A stretch of DNA of 15,308 nt from an uncultured Clostridium sp. Lineage in GTDB: Bacteria; Bacillota_A; Clostridia; TANB77; CAG-508. The stretch spans positions 1-15,308 of the forward strand of contig CAJKKA010000031.1 in the NCBI GenBank assembly GCA_905200315.1. Reading direction: 5' to 3'. Position numbers and translations under genes: made by a program. Of the stretch, positions 1-7,244 are shown piece by piece; position 1 is the stretch's first letter, and the number at the start of each line of letters is the position of its first letter. The notes beneath the pieces were generated by a model. It was not told where the DNA came from, searched no databases, and saw only the letters and a list, made by a program, of their open reading frames with translations.

Positions 1-120
1 GTCAAATTTAATATTATTTCTACTTTGATTTCGTTCTAGGCAGATATGAGCGTCCGCCCCTACAGTATTGAATATTTCTATATCACATTCATTGTTTGTT
101 TGTTCATTTATTTTTTTCAT
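1..120 (-). CDS. 5' part of an unrecognised gene (runs off the window)
   Basis: An open frame of 40 codons starts with ATG at 118-120 and continues past the window edge. A good ribosome binding site (GGAGGA on the minus strand, at 125-130) precedes the ATG, which is the main reason to call it a gene. The visible protein begins MKKINEQTNNECDIEIF. From about residue 20 the sequence changes character: it becomes G+C-rich and contains a hairpin (38-44 with 53-59), like the dispersed intergenic repeats of gut clostridia. The frame after residue 20 may therefore be repeat-derived and the gene interrupted. It diverges from the HTH gene at 228. No function can be assigned from 40 residues. Confidence 0.45.
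   Translation of the reverse strand, partial: MKKINEQTNNECDIEIFNTVGADAHICLERNQSRNNIKFD
38..59 (-). repeat. G+C-rich hairpin, possible dispersed repeat
   Basis: On the minus strand GGGCGGA (59-53) can pair with TCTGCCT (44-38) across an 8-nt loop, with two G-T wobbles. This G+C-rich patch stands out against the AT-rich surroundings and resembles the short palindromic repeats that are scattered through gut clostridial genomes. It lies inside the open frame of the partial gene. Whether it is repeated elsewhere cannot be seen here. Confidence 0.35.
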
Positions 121-130
121 TTGTTTCCTC

Positions 131-227
131 CTATATTTTATTTGAATATATAGTATATCAAAATAGGATATTTGTAAATACTTTATTTGTAAATTTATTT
201 TATTATAAAATTTTTTTTGGTGATAAT
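131..227. promoter_or_regulatory. divergent promoter region with a direct repeat
   Basis: This spacer separates the minus-strand gene starting at 120 from the HTH gene at 228. A weak plus-strand promoter candidate is TTGAAT (142-147) with TAGGAT (164-169), spacing 16. The decamer ATTTGTAAAT occurs twice, at 170-179 and 185-194, 15 bp apart, downstream of the candidate promoter and upstream of the regulator's start. Such paired sites next to a small Cro/CI-type regulator are plausible operators for autoregulation, but this is inferred from position only. Confidence 0.35.
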
Positions 228-434
228 ATGATAACTTTTAATATTGAAAATCTACTAAAGAAAAATGAAAAAACCAAATATTGGCTATGCCAACAAATGG
301 GTATTACAAATAGAAATCTAAATAGAATTATAGAAGGTAAAACAACCTCTATTTCTTTTAAATATTTAGAAGATTTGTGCAAATTCTTAAATTGTTCTAT
401 TTCTGAATTAATTAATTTAGATTTAACAAAATAA
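228..434 (+). CDS. small Cro/CI-type helix-turn-helix regulator
   Basis: A 68-residue protein that is almost entirely one HTH domain of the XRE/YozG-like type. Residues 11-40 give the core: helix 2 (WLCQQMGI), a turn, and recognition helix 3 (NRNLNRIIEGKT), followed by SISFKYLEDLCKFLNCSISE, the usual fourth helix of the family. There is no partner or sensor domain. The ATG at 228 was chosen over an upstream in-frame ATG at 96 because it has a GGTG Shine-Dalgarno 8 nt upstream and because the extra N-terminus would be a low-complexity hydrophobic translation of intergenic DNA. Such short regulators usually control a neighbouring operon, here perhaps the divergent gene at 120 and itself. A 13-bp hairpin follows the gene. 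The target is unknown. Confidence 0.85.
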   Translation: MITFNIENLLKKNEKTKYWLCQQMGITNRNLNRIIEGKTTSISFKYLEDLCKFLNCSISELINLDLTK

Positions 435-438
435 AATA

Positions 439-493
439 ATGATAGGTAAAAACAACTAATTAATATAATTTAATTTTTGCTTTTACCTATCAT
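439..493 (+). terminator. long-loop hairpin after the HTH gene
   Basis: ATGATAGGTAAAA (439-451) is perfectly complementary to TTTTACCTATCAT (481-493), leaving a 29-nt AT-rich loop. T-rich sequence follows. It begins 5 bases after the HTH stop codon and is a likely terminator. Confidence 0.6.
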
Positions 494-755
494 TTATTAT
501 TTACTTTCATAAAATATATAATATAAAGTTAGTTAATATCCACCTTTATATTATAAAATTTTCTATATATTCTATTAAAAATAGTGGTATATTTAATATT
601 TTTTCATTATATACTTTTAATGGAAAATCGTTTTTAGTAATATTGTAAACCTTTATAATAGTTATTAAGTAAAATCACATTTTTACAAGCATTTTAAAAG
701 TTTTCATCACACTTTTGCAAGGTTTTAGACAAACTTTGTCACATTTTTGCATTTT
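494..755. other. AT-rich non-coding stretch with a 32-bp periodic repeat
   Basis: No convincing gene on either strand. Its right part (676-755) holds three degenerate units that each begin CACA(T/C)TTTT(A/G)CA, at 676, 708 and 740, an exact 32-bp period. On the minus strand this follows the stop of the carbohydrate-binding remnant, so it may be decayed sequence from the same event. Confidence 0.4.
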
Positions 756-1159
756 TTAATTTATTGCTTCTCCATTTACATATAATGTGTAGCCATTAAA
801 ATCTATATTGCTACAACTTATATCTTCATCGTTTAATGTTGTTACAAATGTGTTTCATGTTAGTGTTAATTTTGATGTACTATCTATATTTAATTCTATT
901 TTTTTGCCTCGTTATTTGTATTTATTGCACTTTTTAGTGTACTGTTTTCTTTTAAGTTTAGTATTAATAAGCTTATACTGTCTACTTCTATATTATCTTC
1001 TAATTCTTGGTTTGTGGCATTTAATGTTACATCTCCTCCGTTACTTCCACTTTTTCCCCATTCGCTTGTTCCTGCTATTTTTAATAATAAATTACATCCA
1101 TATTTTAGTGTATTATTTTCTAAGTTTATTTCTGATTTTGTATTTGTTATTATGGACAC
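756..1159 (-). pseudogene. C-terminal remnant of a Cthe_2159-type carbohydrate-binding protein
   Basis: Minus-strand remnant of a cell-surface beta-helix protein of the Cthe_2159 family (polysaccharide-binding in Clostridium thermocellum). Recognisable family segments, in order, are GSNGGDVTLNATNQELE, then SISLLILNLKENSTL, AINTNNEAKK, and after a frame change STSKLTLT, LNDEDISCSNIDFNGYTLYV and a final NGEAIN. It is broken three ways: one A is missing from an A run (899-905), which shifts the frame into a stop; an in-frame TGA stands at 855-857; and the whole N-terminal part is absent, with similarity ending at about 1159. There is no signal peptide or start with a ribosome binding site. Its truncated edge abuts the TnpV remnant. 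Family assignment is from memory of the motif pattern. Confidence 0.7.
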
Positions 1160-1417
1160 TTAAGATTAGAATATTTAAAATCACATAAAAAAGCCGAATA
1201 TATAATAATGTTTATGAACAAAACTTTAAGAAAACATATTGTAGAAACTGACAAACAAGCTAAAAGAAGGTTTGAACTACTTATTAAACAAATGCTAAAA
1301 AGAAATCCTATTGATGAAAACTTGAAAGATACTGACCCTTTAGAATGGACTGGGCTTATGAATAATTATAAGCATTTAGCAGAAGAAATTGTATTAAATG
1401 AATTGATTTATTGTTAA
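1154..1417 (+). pseudogene. tnpV: TnpV remnant, N-terminally truncated
   Basis: C-terminal two thirds of TnpV, a small protein carried by clostridial mobile elements and of unknown mechanism. Family-like residues start at 1154 (GHLRLEYLKSHKKAEY) and continue in the same frame through VETDKQAKRRFELLIKQM, DPLEWTGLMNNYKHLAEEIV to the end NELIYC. The similarity therefore extends upstream of the first ATG (1208), and no start codon with a ribosome binding site is present at 1154. The usual N-terminal segment is missing. The left edge coincides with the truncated edge of the Cthe_2159 remnant, indicating a recombination join at about 1154-1160. A 69-residue product could be made from ATG 1208, but that ATG has no ribosome binding site. 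The base reading of the family is strong. Confidence 0.75.
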
Positions 1418-1422
1418 ATTCA

Positions 1423-1456
1423 TTTGAGCAGAGACTTACTTGAATCTCTGCTCAAA
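1423..1456. terminator. 12-bp perfect hairpin between convergent genes
   Basis: TTTGAGCAGAGA (1423-1434) pairs perfectly with TCTCTGCTCAAA (1445-1456), loop 10 nt. It lies between the TnpV remnant and the end of the ABC operon. No strong T run follows on either strand, so it is a possible bidirectional terminator rather than a textbook one. Confidence 0.55.
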
Positions 1457-1482
1457 TTACATATATTGTCTTAAAATTTTTA

Positions 1483-3217
1483 TTAATTATTTTGAACTTT
1501 TTCCTTACTCATGTACAAATTATAATAATATCCTTGTTTTTCAATAAGTTCTTCATGATTTCCCATTTCTACAATCTTCTTATCATCTATAAATATAATT
1601 AGATCAGCATCTTTAATTGTATTTATTCTATGTGCAATTACAAAAGATATTTTATTTTTTAAAATAACTTTATTTGCTTCCATAACATTTTTTTCAAATT
1701 CCAAATCTAAATTTGATGTTACTTCATCAAGTATTACAACACTTCCATCTTTTAGAATTGCTCTAGCAAAACTTAATAATTGCTTTTCACCATAAGATAA
1801 TATATCTGTTCCGAGCATCTATAATTGTATCATATCCATTATCAAAAGTTTCTATTTTATCATTTATACCTATTTCTTTACAAACTTTTATAACATCTTC
1901 TAATTGCACATTATCATTTCCATACATTAGGTTATCTTTTATAGACATATTTAAAATGACAGGGTCTTGGAATACATATGAAATATTTTTTCTTAATTCA
2001 CTTAACTTGTATTTTGTATAATCAATTCCATTTATTAAGATTTGACCTTCTGTTAAATTATAAAATCGTGGAATTAAATTAACAAATGATGTTTTTCCCG
2101 CTCCGCTTTTTCCAACAACTGCAATTGTTATTGACTTATCTATTTTTAAGTTTATATTTTCTAATATTGTGTTTACACCATCATAACTTAATTTTACATC
2201 TTTAAATTCTATTGAATCAATTTTTTCTAATTCTATTGTTCCTTTATCATCTTCTTTATTAATACTTACAATTTCTAAAATATTTATAAAACAATTATAT
2301 TTGTTCATTACTCCATGTGTATGTTCTAATAGACTGTTCATATGGCTACTAATATCACTGATATAATCTACTATTAGAATTATTGTTGAACCTAATCCAA
2401 CACCTATTATGAGTTGATTTCCACCAATAATCAAAGTTACGATTGTAGCAAAAAATGTTAATAAAGCAAATAAAGCTGTATGTAATCCTAAAATTTTACT
2501 AGATTTAATTAGTTCACATTTTGCTTTTCCTAACATTGACTTAATATCATTAATATTTATTTCTTCTAATCTTAATGTTTTTGTAGTTGAAAAGCTATCT
2601 ATATATTCATTAATTTTGCCTTGCAAATCAATTATAGATTGCTGTAATTTTCTATAAGTTTTCATATTATTATTATAAAATGGTATCAATATAATATAAG
2701 ATAGAATGAATATTCCTATAACAACTAATGCAATTTTCCAGTCTATAAATAACATTATAATTGATGTAATTAAAATACTTCTTATTCTTACTGCAAATAT
2801 TCCTAAAAAATTCCATACAAATAATTGTGAAGATTCAAAACTTTGCGTTGTTGTTAAAATAAATAAATTACCTACTTGTATTTTATCTAATTTGCTAATA
2901 TCTGCATCTTGTATACTATTAAATACTTTATTTTTTATTTGCATATCATTATCATAATAACATGTTTTTCTTTGAATTTCCGAATATTTATCAAAGAAAA
3001 ATCTAATTACTATAATTACAATCAAAATTGATGATAATATCAATACCATATTTACATTTTTATCTGGTATATAGTTGTCAATTACTTGAGATAGTATATA
3101 TTGATAAAATATAAGATATGGTAAAGATTGTAAAAACATAATTATTCCAATTTTTAGTGTTTTATTTTTATTGGTAGTAAAATTAAACATTTCCTTTAAT
3201 ATTTTTTTATTAAGCAT
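1483..3217 (-). pseudogene. ABC exporter subunit with the catalytic Walker B, frameshifted
   Basis: Fused membrane-ATPase half of a heterodimeric ABC exporter (LmrCD/BmrCD/TM287-288 type). ATG at 3215-3217 overlaps the upstream gene's stop by 8 bp, so the two are translationally coupled. The first 476 codons give the N-terminal membrane segments (about 22-48, 55-75, 138-180, 245-290), Walker A GKSGAGKT (369-376) and Q-loop YVFQD. The frame then breaks near 1803-1818: it runs out as DARNRYIILW, while the next frame continues LGTDILSYGEKQLLSFARA, Walker B VVILDE and the H-loop VIAHR. The total length (1735 nt) is one base more than a multiple of three. The signature is LSYGE instead of LSGGQ, as expected for the partner of a degenerate site. 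As it stands the ATPase domain is split; one sequencing error would explain it. Confidence 0.85.
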
Positions 3218-4979
3218 ATTCTTCTCCTATTTTATTCAAATTTAAACTATATACTTCATTATAATTTTTGTTTTCTAATAATTCTTCATGTGTTCCACAT
3301 ATCGCTTCTCCATTATTTATATAAATTATTTTTTCAAATTTTGTAGCTAATTCAATATCATGAGTAACAAATATTTTGCTTGACTTGTCTTCTAATGACA
3401 TTAAATTTTCTAATATTTTCTTTTTATTTATTCTATCAATTGCACTAAAAGAATCATCAAAAATCATTATTGGTTTTGGTTTTGTATATGCTCTTACCAA
3501 TACTAATCTTTGTTTTTGACCTTTTGATAATACCATTCCATTTCTTCCAATTGCACTTTCATAGCCTTTTTCAAATTTTGTTACATCTTTATGAAATGAG
3601 AAGAAATTTGAAAGTTCTACTATTTCTGGATATGTTATTTGGGGTACTAATATTTTTATGTTTTCCGCAATAGTTTTTGAAAATAAATATGAGTCTTGTA
3701 ATACTAAGCAAATATTTTCTCTTACACATTTTTTATTTAAATCTCTAACTTCATATTCTCCTATTTTTATGCTACCTTCATAATCATAAAATCCTACTAA
3801 TGTTTTTAGTAATATAGATTTTCCGCTTCCTGTACTACCTGCAATCATTACTTTTTCATTTGGATTAATTGTAAAGTTTAAATTTTTCAAAACTGTTTTA
3901 TCATTAACCTTAATGTTAGCATTTTTAAATGTTATTGTTGTATTTTCTATTTCAATATTTTTATTTTCAGTCTTTTCATCTTCTAAAGTTAGATTTAATA
4001 AATTGTCTAGTCTTTTATATGAAGCAATGCATAAATTTAAAAATTCTAATATTTCTGCTAAATCTGTAAATGCTCTTGTTATTTTATTAGAGTAATTTAT
4101 CGTTACATATATACTTCCTATTGAAATAAAGCCTTGAGCATATAAAAAGCTACTTAATATAAATATAAATGGAGCTTGAATTTTTACAATATTTACAGAC
4201 AACATATTATACCAACTATCAATTATTACTTTGCTTTTATTTGCTTCAAAATTTTTTACATTTATTTTATTAAACCTTTCTTTTTCCTTTTTTTGTAAAT
4301 TGTTAATCTTCATAAATTTTATATTTGAATAATTATCATTTAACTCTGAATACATTTCTCTTTGTACTTTTATTCTATTTTCTATAATTGGTTTGGATTT
4401 CTTAAAATACCATATTGATAATAGAATTATAATTGAAATTGCTGCAATCATAATACTTGATAATCTTAAATCTAAATTTACAAGTTGGGATATTGCAAAA
4501 ATAATTATTAATACAATATCTAATATGTATGTAAATTGTTTTTCTATAAAATTTACTATATTATTTACATCATCTGTCGAATTTTGTACTAAATCTGCAA
4601 GTGAATTTTTATAAAAGTCTTGATATGTTAAATTCTGTATATGATCAAATAACTTTAGTTTTAAATCAAATTGGAATTCTTGTATTATTTTATTTTTAAC
4701 TATTGTTCTTATATATGTTGATAAAACAATTATTCCTTCAATCAGTAGCAAAAATATACATACTATTGGAATAAATGACAATTTATTATTAAATACACTA
4801 ATAAAATTCTCTATTATAGCATTATTAACATTTTGATTTAATAATACATCTATAAAATATTGTATTACCACTGGTATATATGTTGTTAAATAATTTAGTA
4901 CTATGCTTAATATAAAAAATATAAGTATTAATAATTTTGTATGCTTAAAACTTGACATTATTGTTTTAAAAACTTTCAT
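3210..4979 (-). CDS. heterodimeric ABC exporter, degenerate-site subunit
   Basis: 589-residue membrane-ATPase half transporter that works with the next gene as a heterodimer in the cytoplasmic membrane, exporting drugs, lipids or peptides; the substrate is not evident. The first 320 residues hold about six membrane segments (for example 15-47, 70-92, 150-165, 174-192, 268-295). The ATPase domain follows: Walker A GSTGSGKS (381-388), Q-loop LVLQD with Q428, signature LSKGQ (484-488), Walker B IMIFDD with Asp509 where an active ATPase has Glu, and His540 (VTHD). Asp in place of the catalytic Glu is the hallmark of the non-hydrolysing site in BmrC/TM287-like subunits. There is no C39 peptidase domain. 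The ATG has an AGGAG site 8 nt upstream. Driven by the promoter at 5053-5081. Confidence 0.92.
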   Translation of the reverse strand: MKVFKTIMSSFKHTKLLILIFFILSIVLNYLTTYIPVVIQYFIDVLLNQNVNNAIIENFISVFNNKLSFIPIVCIFLLLIEGIIVLSTYIRTIVKNKIIQEFQFDLKLKLFDHIQNLTYQDFYKNSLADLVQNSTDDVNNIVNFIEKQFTYILDIVLIIIFAISQLVNLDLRLSSIMIAAISIIILLSIWYFKKSKPIIENRIKVQREMYSELNDNYSNIKFMKINNLQKKEKERFNKINVKNFEANKSKVIIDSWYNMLSVNIVKIQAPFIFILSSFLYAQGFISIGSIYVTINYSNKITRAFTDLAEILEFLNLCIASYKRLDNLLNLTLEDEKTENKNIEIENTTITFKNANIKVNDKTVLKNLNFTINPNEKVMIAGSTGSGKSILLKTLVGFYDYEGSIKIGEYEVRDLNKKCVRENICLVLQDSYLFSKTIAENIKILVPQITYPEIVELSNFFSFHKDVTKFEKGYESAIGRNGMVLSKGQKQRLVLVRAYTKPKPIMIFDDSFSAIDRINKKKILENLMSLEDKSSKIFVTHDIELATKFEKIIYINNGEAICGTHEELLENKNYNEVYSLNLNKIGEEYA

Positions 4980-5052
4980 TCTACATCTCCTAAATTTATT
5001 TTATCTTTGATTTTATTTTCATTCATTCTAAAATTAATTTTTTATATTCAAA

Positions 5053-5081
5053 ATTATAACAATAAAACCTATTTATTTCAA
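5053..5081 (-). promoter_or_regulatory. sigma-A promoter of the ABC exporter operon
   Basis: On the minus strand TTGAAA (5081-5076) and TATAAT (5058-5053) are separated by exactly 17 bp, with TG one base upstream of the -10 hexamer (extended -10). It lies about 75 bp upstream of the ATG at 4979, so the leader would be roughly 65 nt. Confidence 0.8.
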
Positions 5082-5099
5082 CGAAAACGGCGAATTTTC

Positions 5100-5128
5100 T
5101 TGACTTTCGACACAATTCATAGTATAAA
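5100..5128 (+). promoter_or_regulatory. sigma-A promoter facing a truncated repeat
   Basis: TTGACT (5100-5105) and TATAAA (5123-5128) with a 17-bp spacer. It diverges from the ABC promoter. The start of transcription would be near 5135, leading straight into the truncated 175-bp repeat and its terminator, with no start codon in the gene frame. Probably a promoter whose gene has been lost. Confidence 0.65.
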
Positions 5129-5148
5129 ATATATGTATTTTATAGTAC

Positions 5149-5232
5149 GATGAAGGCTGGGAATACGAAGCTGCTAAATTTTATGGATATAATCCTGATA
5201 AAATAAAAGATGATGATTCTTTACCTTTTTAA
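5149..5232 (+). pseudogene. 3' remnant of the small acidic gene
   Basis: Encodes DEGWEYEAAKFYGYNPDKIK followed by DDDSLPF and a TAA at 5230-5232, the same as the C-terminus of the protein at 12449-12703 except Tyr for Asp at one position. The frame has a stop (TAG, 5143-5145) two codons upstream of the repeat edge and no start codon, so it is a non-coding fragment. The near-perfect match argues for a recent copy. Confidence 0.9.
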
Positions 5233-5233
5233 A

Positions 5234-5266
5234 CTTCAAAATTTTTATATATTTTGAGGCTTTTTT
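5234..5266 (+). terminator. rho-independent terminator in the left repeat copy
   Basis: CTTCAAAAT (5234-5242) pairs with ATTTTGAGG (5251-5259), with one G-T wobble, followed by C and six Ts. A transcript from the promoter at 5100 would end here at roughly 130 nt. Confidence 0.7.
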
Positions 5267-5333
5267 ATGATGCCTGTTTATTTTTTTATAATTTTTCTTC
5301 TAAAACAGGAATTTCCTATAATATGAATAGAGT

Positions 5334-5358
5334 TTAAAGTGCAATTTTTGCACTTTAA
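5334..5358. terminator. 11-bp perfect hairpin near the phosphatase 3' end
   Basis: TTAAAGTGCAA (5334-5344) and TTGCACTTTAA (5348-5358) pair perfectly around a TTT loop; part of the arm recurs at about 5369-5379 (ATTGCACTTTA), allowing an alternative fold. It is 60 bp beyond the stop of the minus-strand histidine phosphatase and could end that operon, although no clear T run follows on the minus strand. Confidence 0.45.
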
Positions 5359-5418
5359 GCTTGTGTAAATTGCACTTTATTTTACCCTTTCCAACTCATA
5401 GCCCATATCTTATATTTC

Positions 5419-6047
5419 TTATAATTTCATTTGTTCTAAATTTACTAATTCATTTTTCCTAAAAGTCATTTTCAATAAGCATGGAGATTTTATAGCCAAC
5501 TCATTTTCCTTGTATTCAAGATTTAATCTTTCGTTTACTTTGCAAAAACTTAACAAATAGAATTTTATTGTTCCACCATGACTTATAACAGCTATTCTCT
5601 TTCCTTTATATTTCTCAAGTAATTCATTAAAAAAATCATTCATCCTTTTATTAGTATCATTTGCGCTTTCACCATCGCGAGTTTTAAATTCTGGAAAGGC
5701 TAATTGTTCACGAGATGGGTCTCTGTTTTCTTTATTATTCATAAATTTTGCTAAATCATCCATATTTCCAAGTTTTCTTTCACTCAATCTTTTGTCTATG
5801 TTATATTGTAAATTGTTCTTATATGCTATATATTTTGCAGTAGCTTTTGCTCTTGTATAGTTGCTTGTCCAAATAACATCAAGATTTTGTAATTCTGTAT
5901 TTTCGCTTAATTTCTTAGATTGTTCTTCTCCTTTTATAGACAATATTTCTTTTTCATTAATCATTTGAGAATTTTCATTTGTGTTTCTAATCCCATTTTC
6001 CTCAACTGTATCAGAATGTCTAATAAATAAATAACGGTATCATTCAT
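5419..6047 (-). pseudogene. histidine phosphatase (phosphoglycerate mutase-like), frameshifted near the start
   Basis: Cytoplasmic phosphatase of the histidine phosphatase superfamily. The true start is probably the ATG at 6045-6047, which has a GGAG site and reads MNDTVIYL. The catalytic RHSDT motif follows in another frame, one base being missing at about 6020-6028; the total of 629 nt is one short of 210 codons. Downstream, the frame is intact for 181 codons from an internal ATG (5964): Arg38 in SNYTRAK, LSERKLGNM, DGES and the second catalytic histidine, His129 in VISHGG. Translated only from that internal ATG the protein would lack the phosphorylated His and be inactive. It follows the GNAT gene by 57 bp and is probably in the same operon. 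Either a true mutation or a single-base error. Confidence 0.8.
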
Positions 6048-6104
6048 TTTAAATAGCCTTCTCCACTTTTTTATATTATATATTTTTTTATTTGTAAAAT
6101 ATTA

Positions 6105-6557
6105 CTAAAGTTCAAATTTGTATAAAGTTTCACCTGTTTTTAATTTTTTTATAAAAATTGCTCCAAACTTTTCATAATAATTTTTTAAGTCTGTTTTTAG
6201 ATATATTGTTGTAAATCCTCTATTTTTTGCCTCTTTTAATATGGCATCATTTAATATTCTAGAATATCCTTTTTTTCTATATTCTTTTTTTACATACATT
6301 GTAGCATACCACGGCTTTAGTTCTTTTTCTTCTTCACAATCTTTGGGAAATATAGATATAAATCCTATCAACTTATTATTATCTACTAAAATTAACTTGC
6401 AAAAAAATTCATCATTAAATGCATTATAAATTTTCTCTTTTTTTCTTTCTATTCTACATTTTCTATTTTCTTCTTTATTGTCTGCCCATTCATCATATTC
6501 TAATTTTGCAACTTCATCTAAATATTCTAATTTATTTTTTAAATTATATATTTGCAT
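6105..6557 (-). CDS. GNAT-family N-acetyltransferase
   Basis: A 150-residue acetyltransferase that moves the acetyl group from acetyl-CoA to an unidentified amine. The acetyl-CoA-binding motif A is seen at about residues 87-105 (MYVKKEYRKKGYSRILNDA): the R-x-x-G-x-G/A loop reads RKKGYS, so the last small residue is Ser. A strand LIGFISIFP precedes it and the C-terminal YYEKFGAIFI is typical of the fold. The start at 6557 was preferred to an ATG 13 codons upstream because it has GGAG 8 nt upstream and the longer form begins inside the kinase gene. It overlaps the kinase 3' end by 14 bp, implying translational coupling. Substrate unknown; small-molecule detoxification or resistance is possible. 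Confidence 0.85.
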   Translation of the reverse strand: MQIYNLKNKLEYLDEVAKLEYDEWADNKEENRKCRIERKKEKIYNAFNDEFFCKLILVDNNKLIGFISIFPKDCEEEKELKPWYATMYVKKEYRKKGYSRILNDAILKEAKNRGFTTIYLKTDLKNYYEKFGAIFIKKLKTGETLYKFEL

Positions 6558-7053
6558 ATTTTTTCTCCATATTACGTATATAATTATCAGCCTCATCTCT
6601 AGATTTAAAAATAAATATACTATGATTCATTTTATATTTATCCAATAACTTATAAATTTGTGGCAACTTTTCGTTAGTAAAATTAATAATGCATTGTTTA
6701 AAATTTTCATCTAGTTTCTCTTCTACCCAAGGCAAATCGTCTCTTTTTTGGCCGATTCGTGATTTTGCGCCTTCAAGACAAACTTGAGTTGGAAAATCCA
6801 ACAAAAATATAGTATCACATTCATTCATTCTTAATTCTAATGTTTTTTGATAATTTCCATCTATAATCCATTTATCCGTTTTAAAGATTTCTTTTAATTT
6901 TTCTTCTAGCTCTTCTTTTGTAATATGTGTACCATCTTTTTTATGATATAGCATATCTATGTGATATAATGGTAATTTAGTAATATTTTTTAACTTTTTA
7001 GAAAATGAACTTTTTCCGGCACCAGGACTTCCAATAACAATTATTTTTTCCAT
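6544..7053 (-). CDS. FlaR-like P-loop kinase (adenylate kinase-related)
   Basis: A 169-residue P-loop protein of the family often named 'DNA topology modulation protein FlaR', related to adenylate and shikimate kinases. Walker A is GSPGAGKS (8-15); the substrate side has YHIDMLYH (30-37) and WIIDGNY (62-68); Walker B-like IFLLDFP is at 82-88; a lid-like Arg-rich stretch (SRIGQKRDD) follows. It probably phosphorylates a small molecule; a role in DNA topology is not established. The ATG at 7053 was chosen because AAGGAG lies 7 nt upstream; the ATG five codons earlier would place that ribosome binding site inside the gene. First gene of a three-gene minus-strand cluster with the GNAT and the phosphatase. 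Confidence 0.85.
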   Translation of the reverse strand: MEKIIVIGSPGAGKSSFSKKLKNITKLPLYHIDMLYHKKDGTHITKEELEEKLKEIFKTDKWIIDGNYQKTLELRMNECDTIFLLDFPTQVCLEGAKSRIGQKRDDLPWVEEKLDENFKQCIINFTNEKLPQIYKLLDKYKMNHSIFIFKSRDEADNYIRNMEKKYANI

Positions 7054-7086
7054 TTTTTTCTCCTTCATTTACTATTTATATTTAAC

Positions 7087-7095
7087 ATTATAACA
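7087..7095 (-). promoter_or_regulatory. extended -10 promoter of the kinase cluster
   Basis: On the minus strand TGTTATAAT (7095-7087) is a perfect extended -10; no good -35 lies 17 bp upstream. It is 34 bp from the kinase ATG, which suits a short leader carrying AAGGAG. Confidence 0.55.
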
Positions 7096-7163
7096 TATTT
7101 TTTAATTTAATCTATATTTCCCCTACATTTTCTGATTTTCCCACTCATATCCCCTGTCGGGTT

Positions 7164-7191
7164 TTGTTTTCCAATCAAAAAATGTTACAAT
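7164..7191 (+). promoter_or_regulatory. promoter of the integrase gene
   Basis: TTGTTT (7164-7169) and TACAAT (7186-7191), spacer 16, with TG one base upstream of the -10. It is 53 bp upstream of the integrase GTG. Confidence 0.5.
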
Positions 7192-7244
7192 AAAAACATA
7201 GTAATACAAACAATTACTAAAAACAACAGAAAGGAGGCAAAAAA

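Larger units (their letters stand above)
5149..5323 (+). repeat. 175-bp direct repeat, left copy
   Basis: Matches 12620-12794 over 175 bp with one difference (T at 5164 against G at 12635). Both copies start and stop abruptly at the same bases. It contains the last 27 codons of the small acidic gene of the IS91-like region, its terminator and a second inverted repeat. Confidence 0.95.

Noticed and set aside
96..227. A longer N-terminus for the HTH regulator starting at 96
   Set aside because: The extra 44 residues are hydrophobic translation of promoter DNA, while ATG 228 has a ribosome binding site and the domain starts there.
676..755. A short CRISPR array with 32-bp spacing
   Set aside because: The repeats match over only about 14 bases, differ among units, and there are no spacers of distinct sequence or cas genes.
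808..1188. A 126-codon plus-strand frame of Leu, Tyr and Ser
   Set aside because: It is the antisense shadow of the Cthe_2159 remnant; no ribosome binding site and low-complexity translation.
1787..1818. Programmed ribosomal frameshifting in the ABC subunit
   Set aside because: No slippery heptamer or following stable stem is seen near the break; mutation or sequencing error is simpler.
5150..5205. A small gene from the ATG at 5150 behind the promoter at 5100
   Set aside because: The frame from this ATG is not that of the acidic gene, ends after 18 codons and lacks a ribosome binding site.
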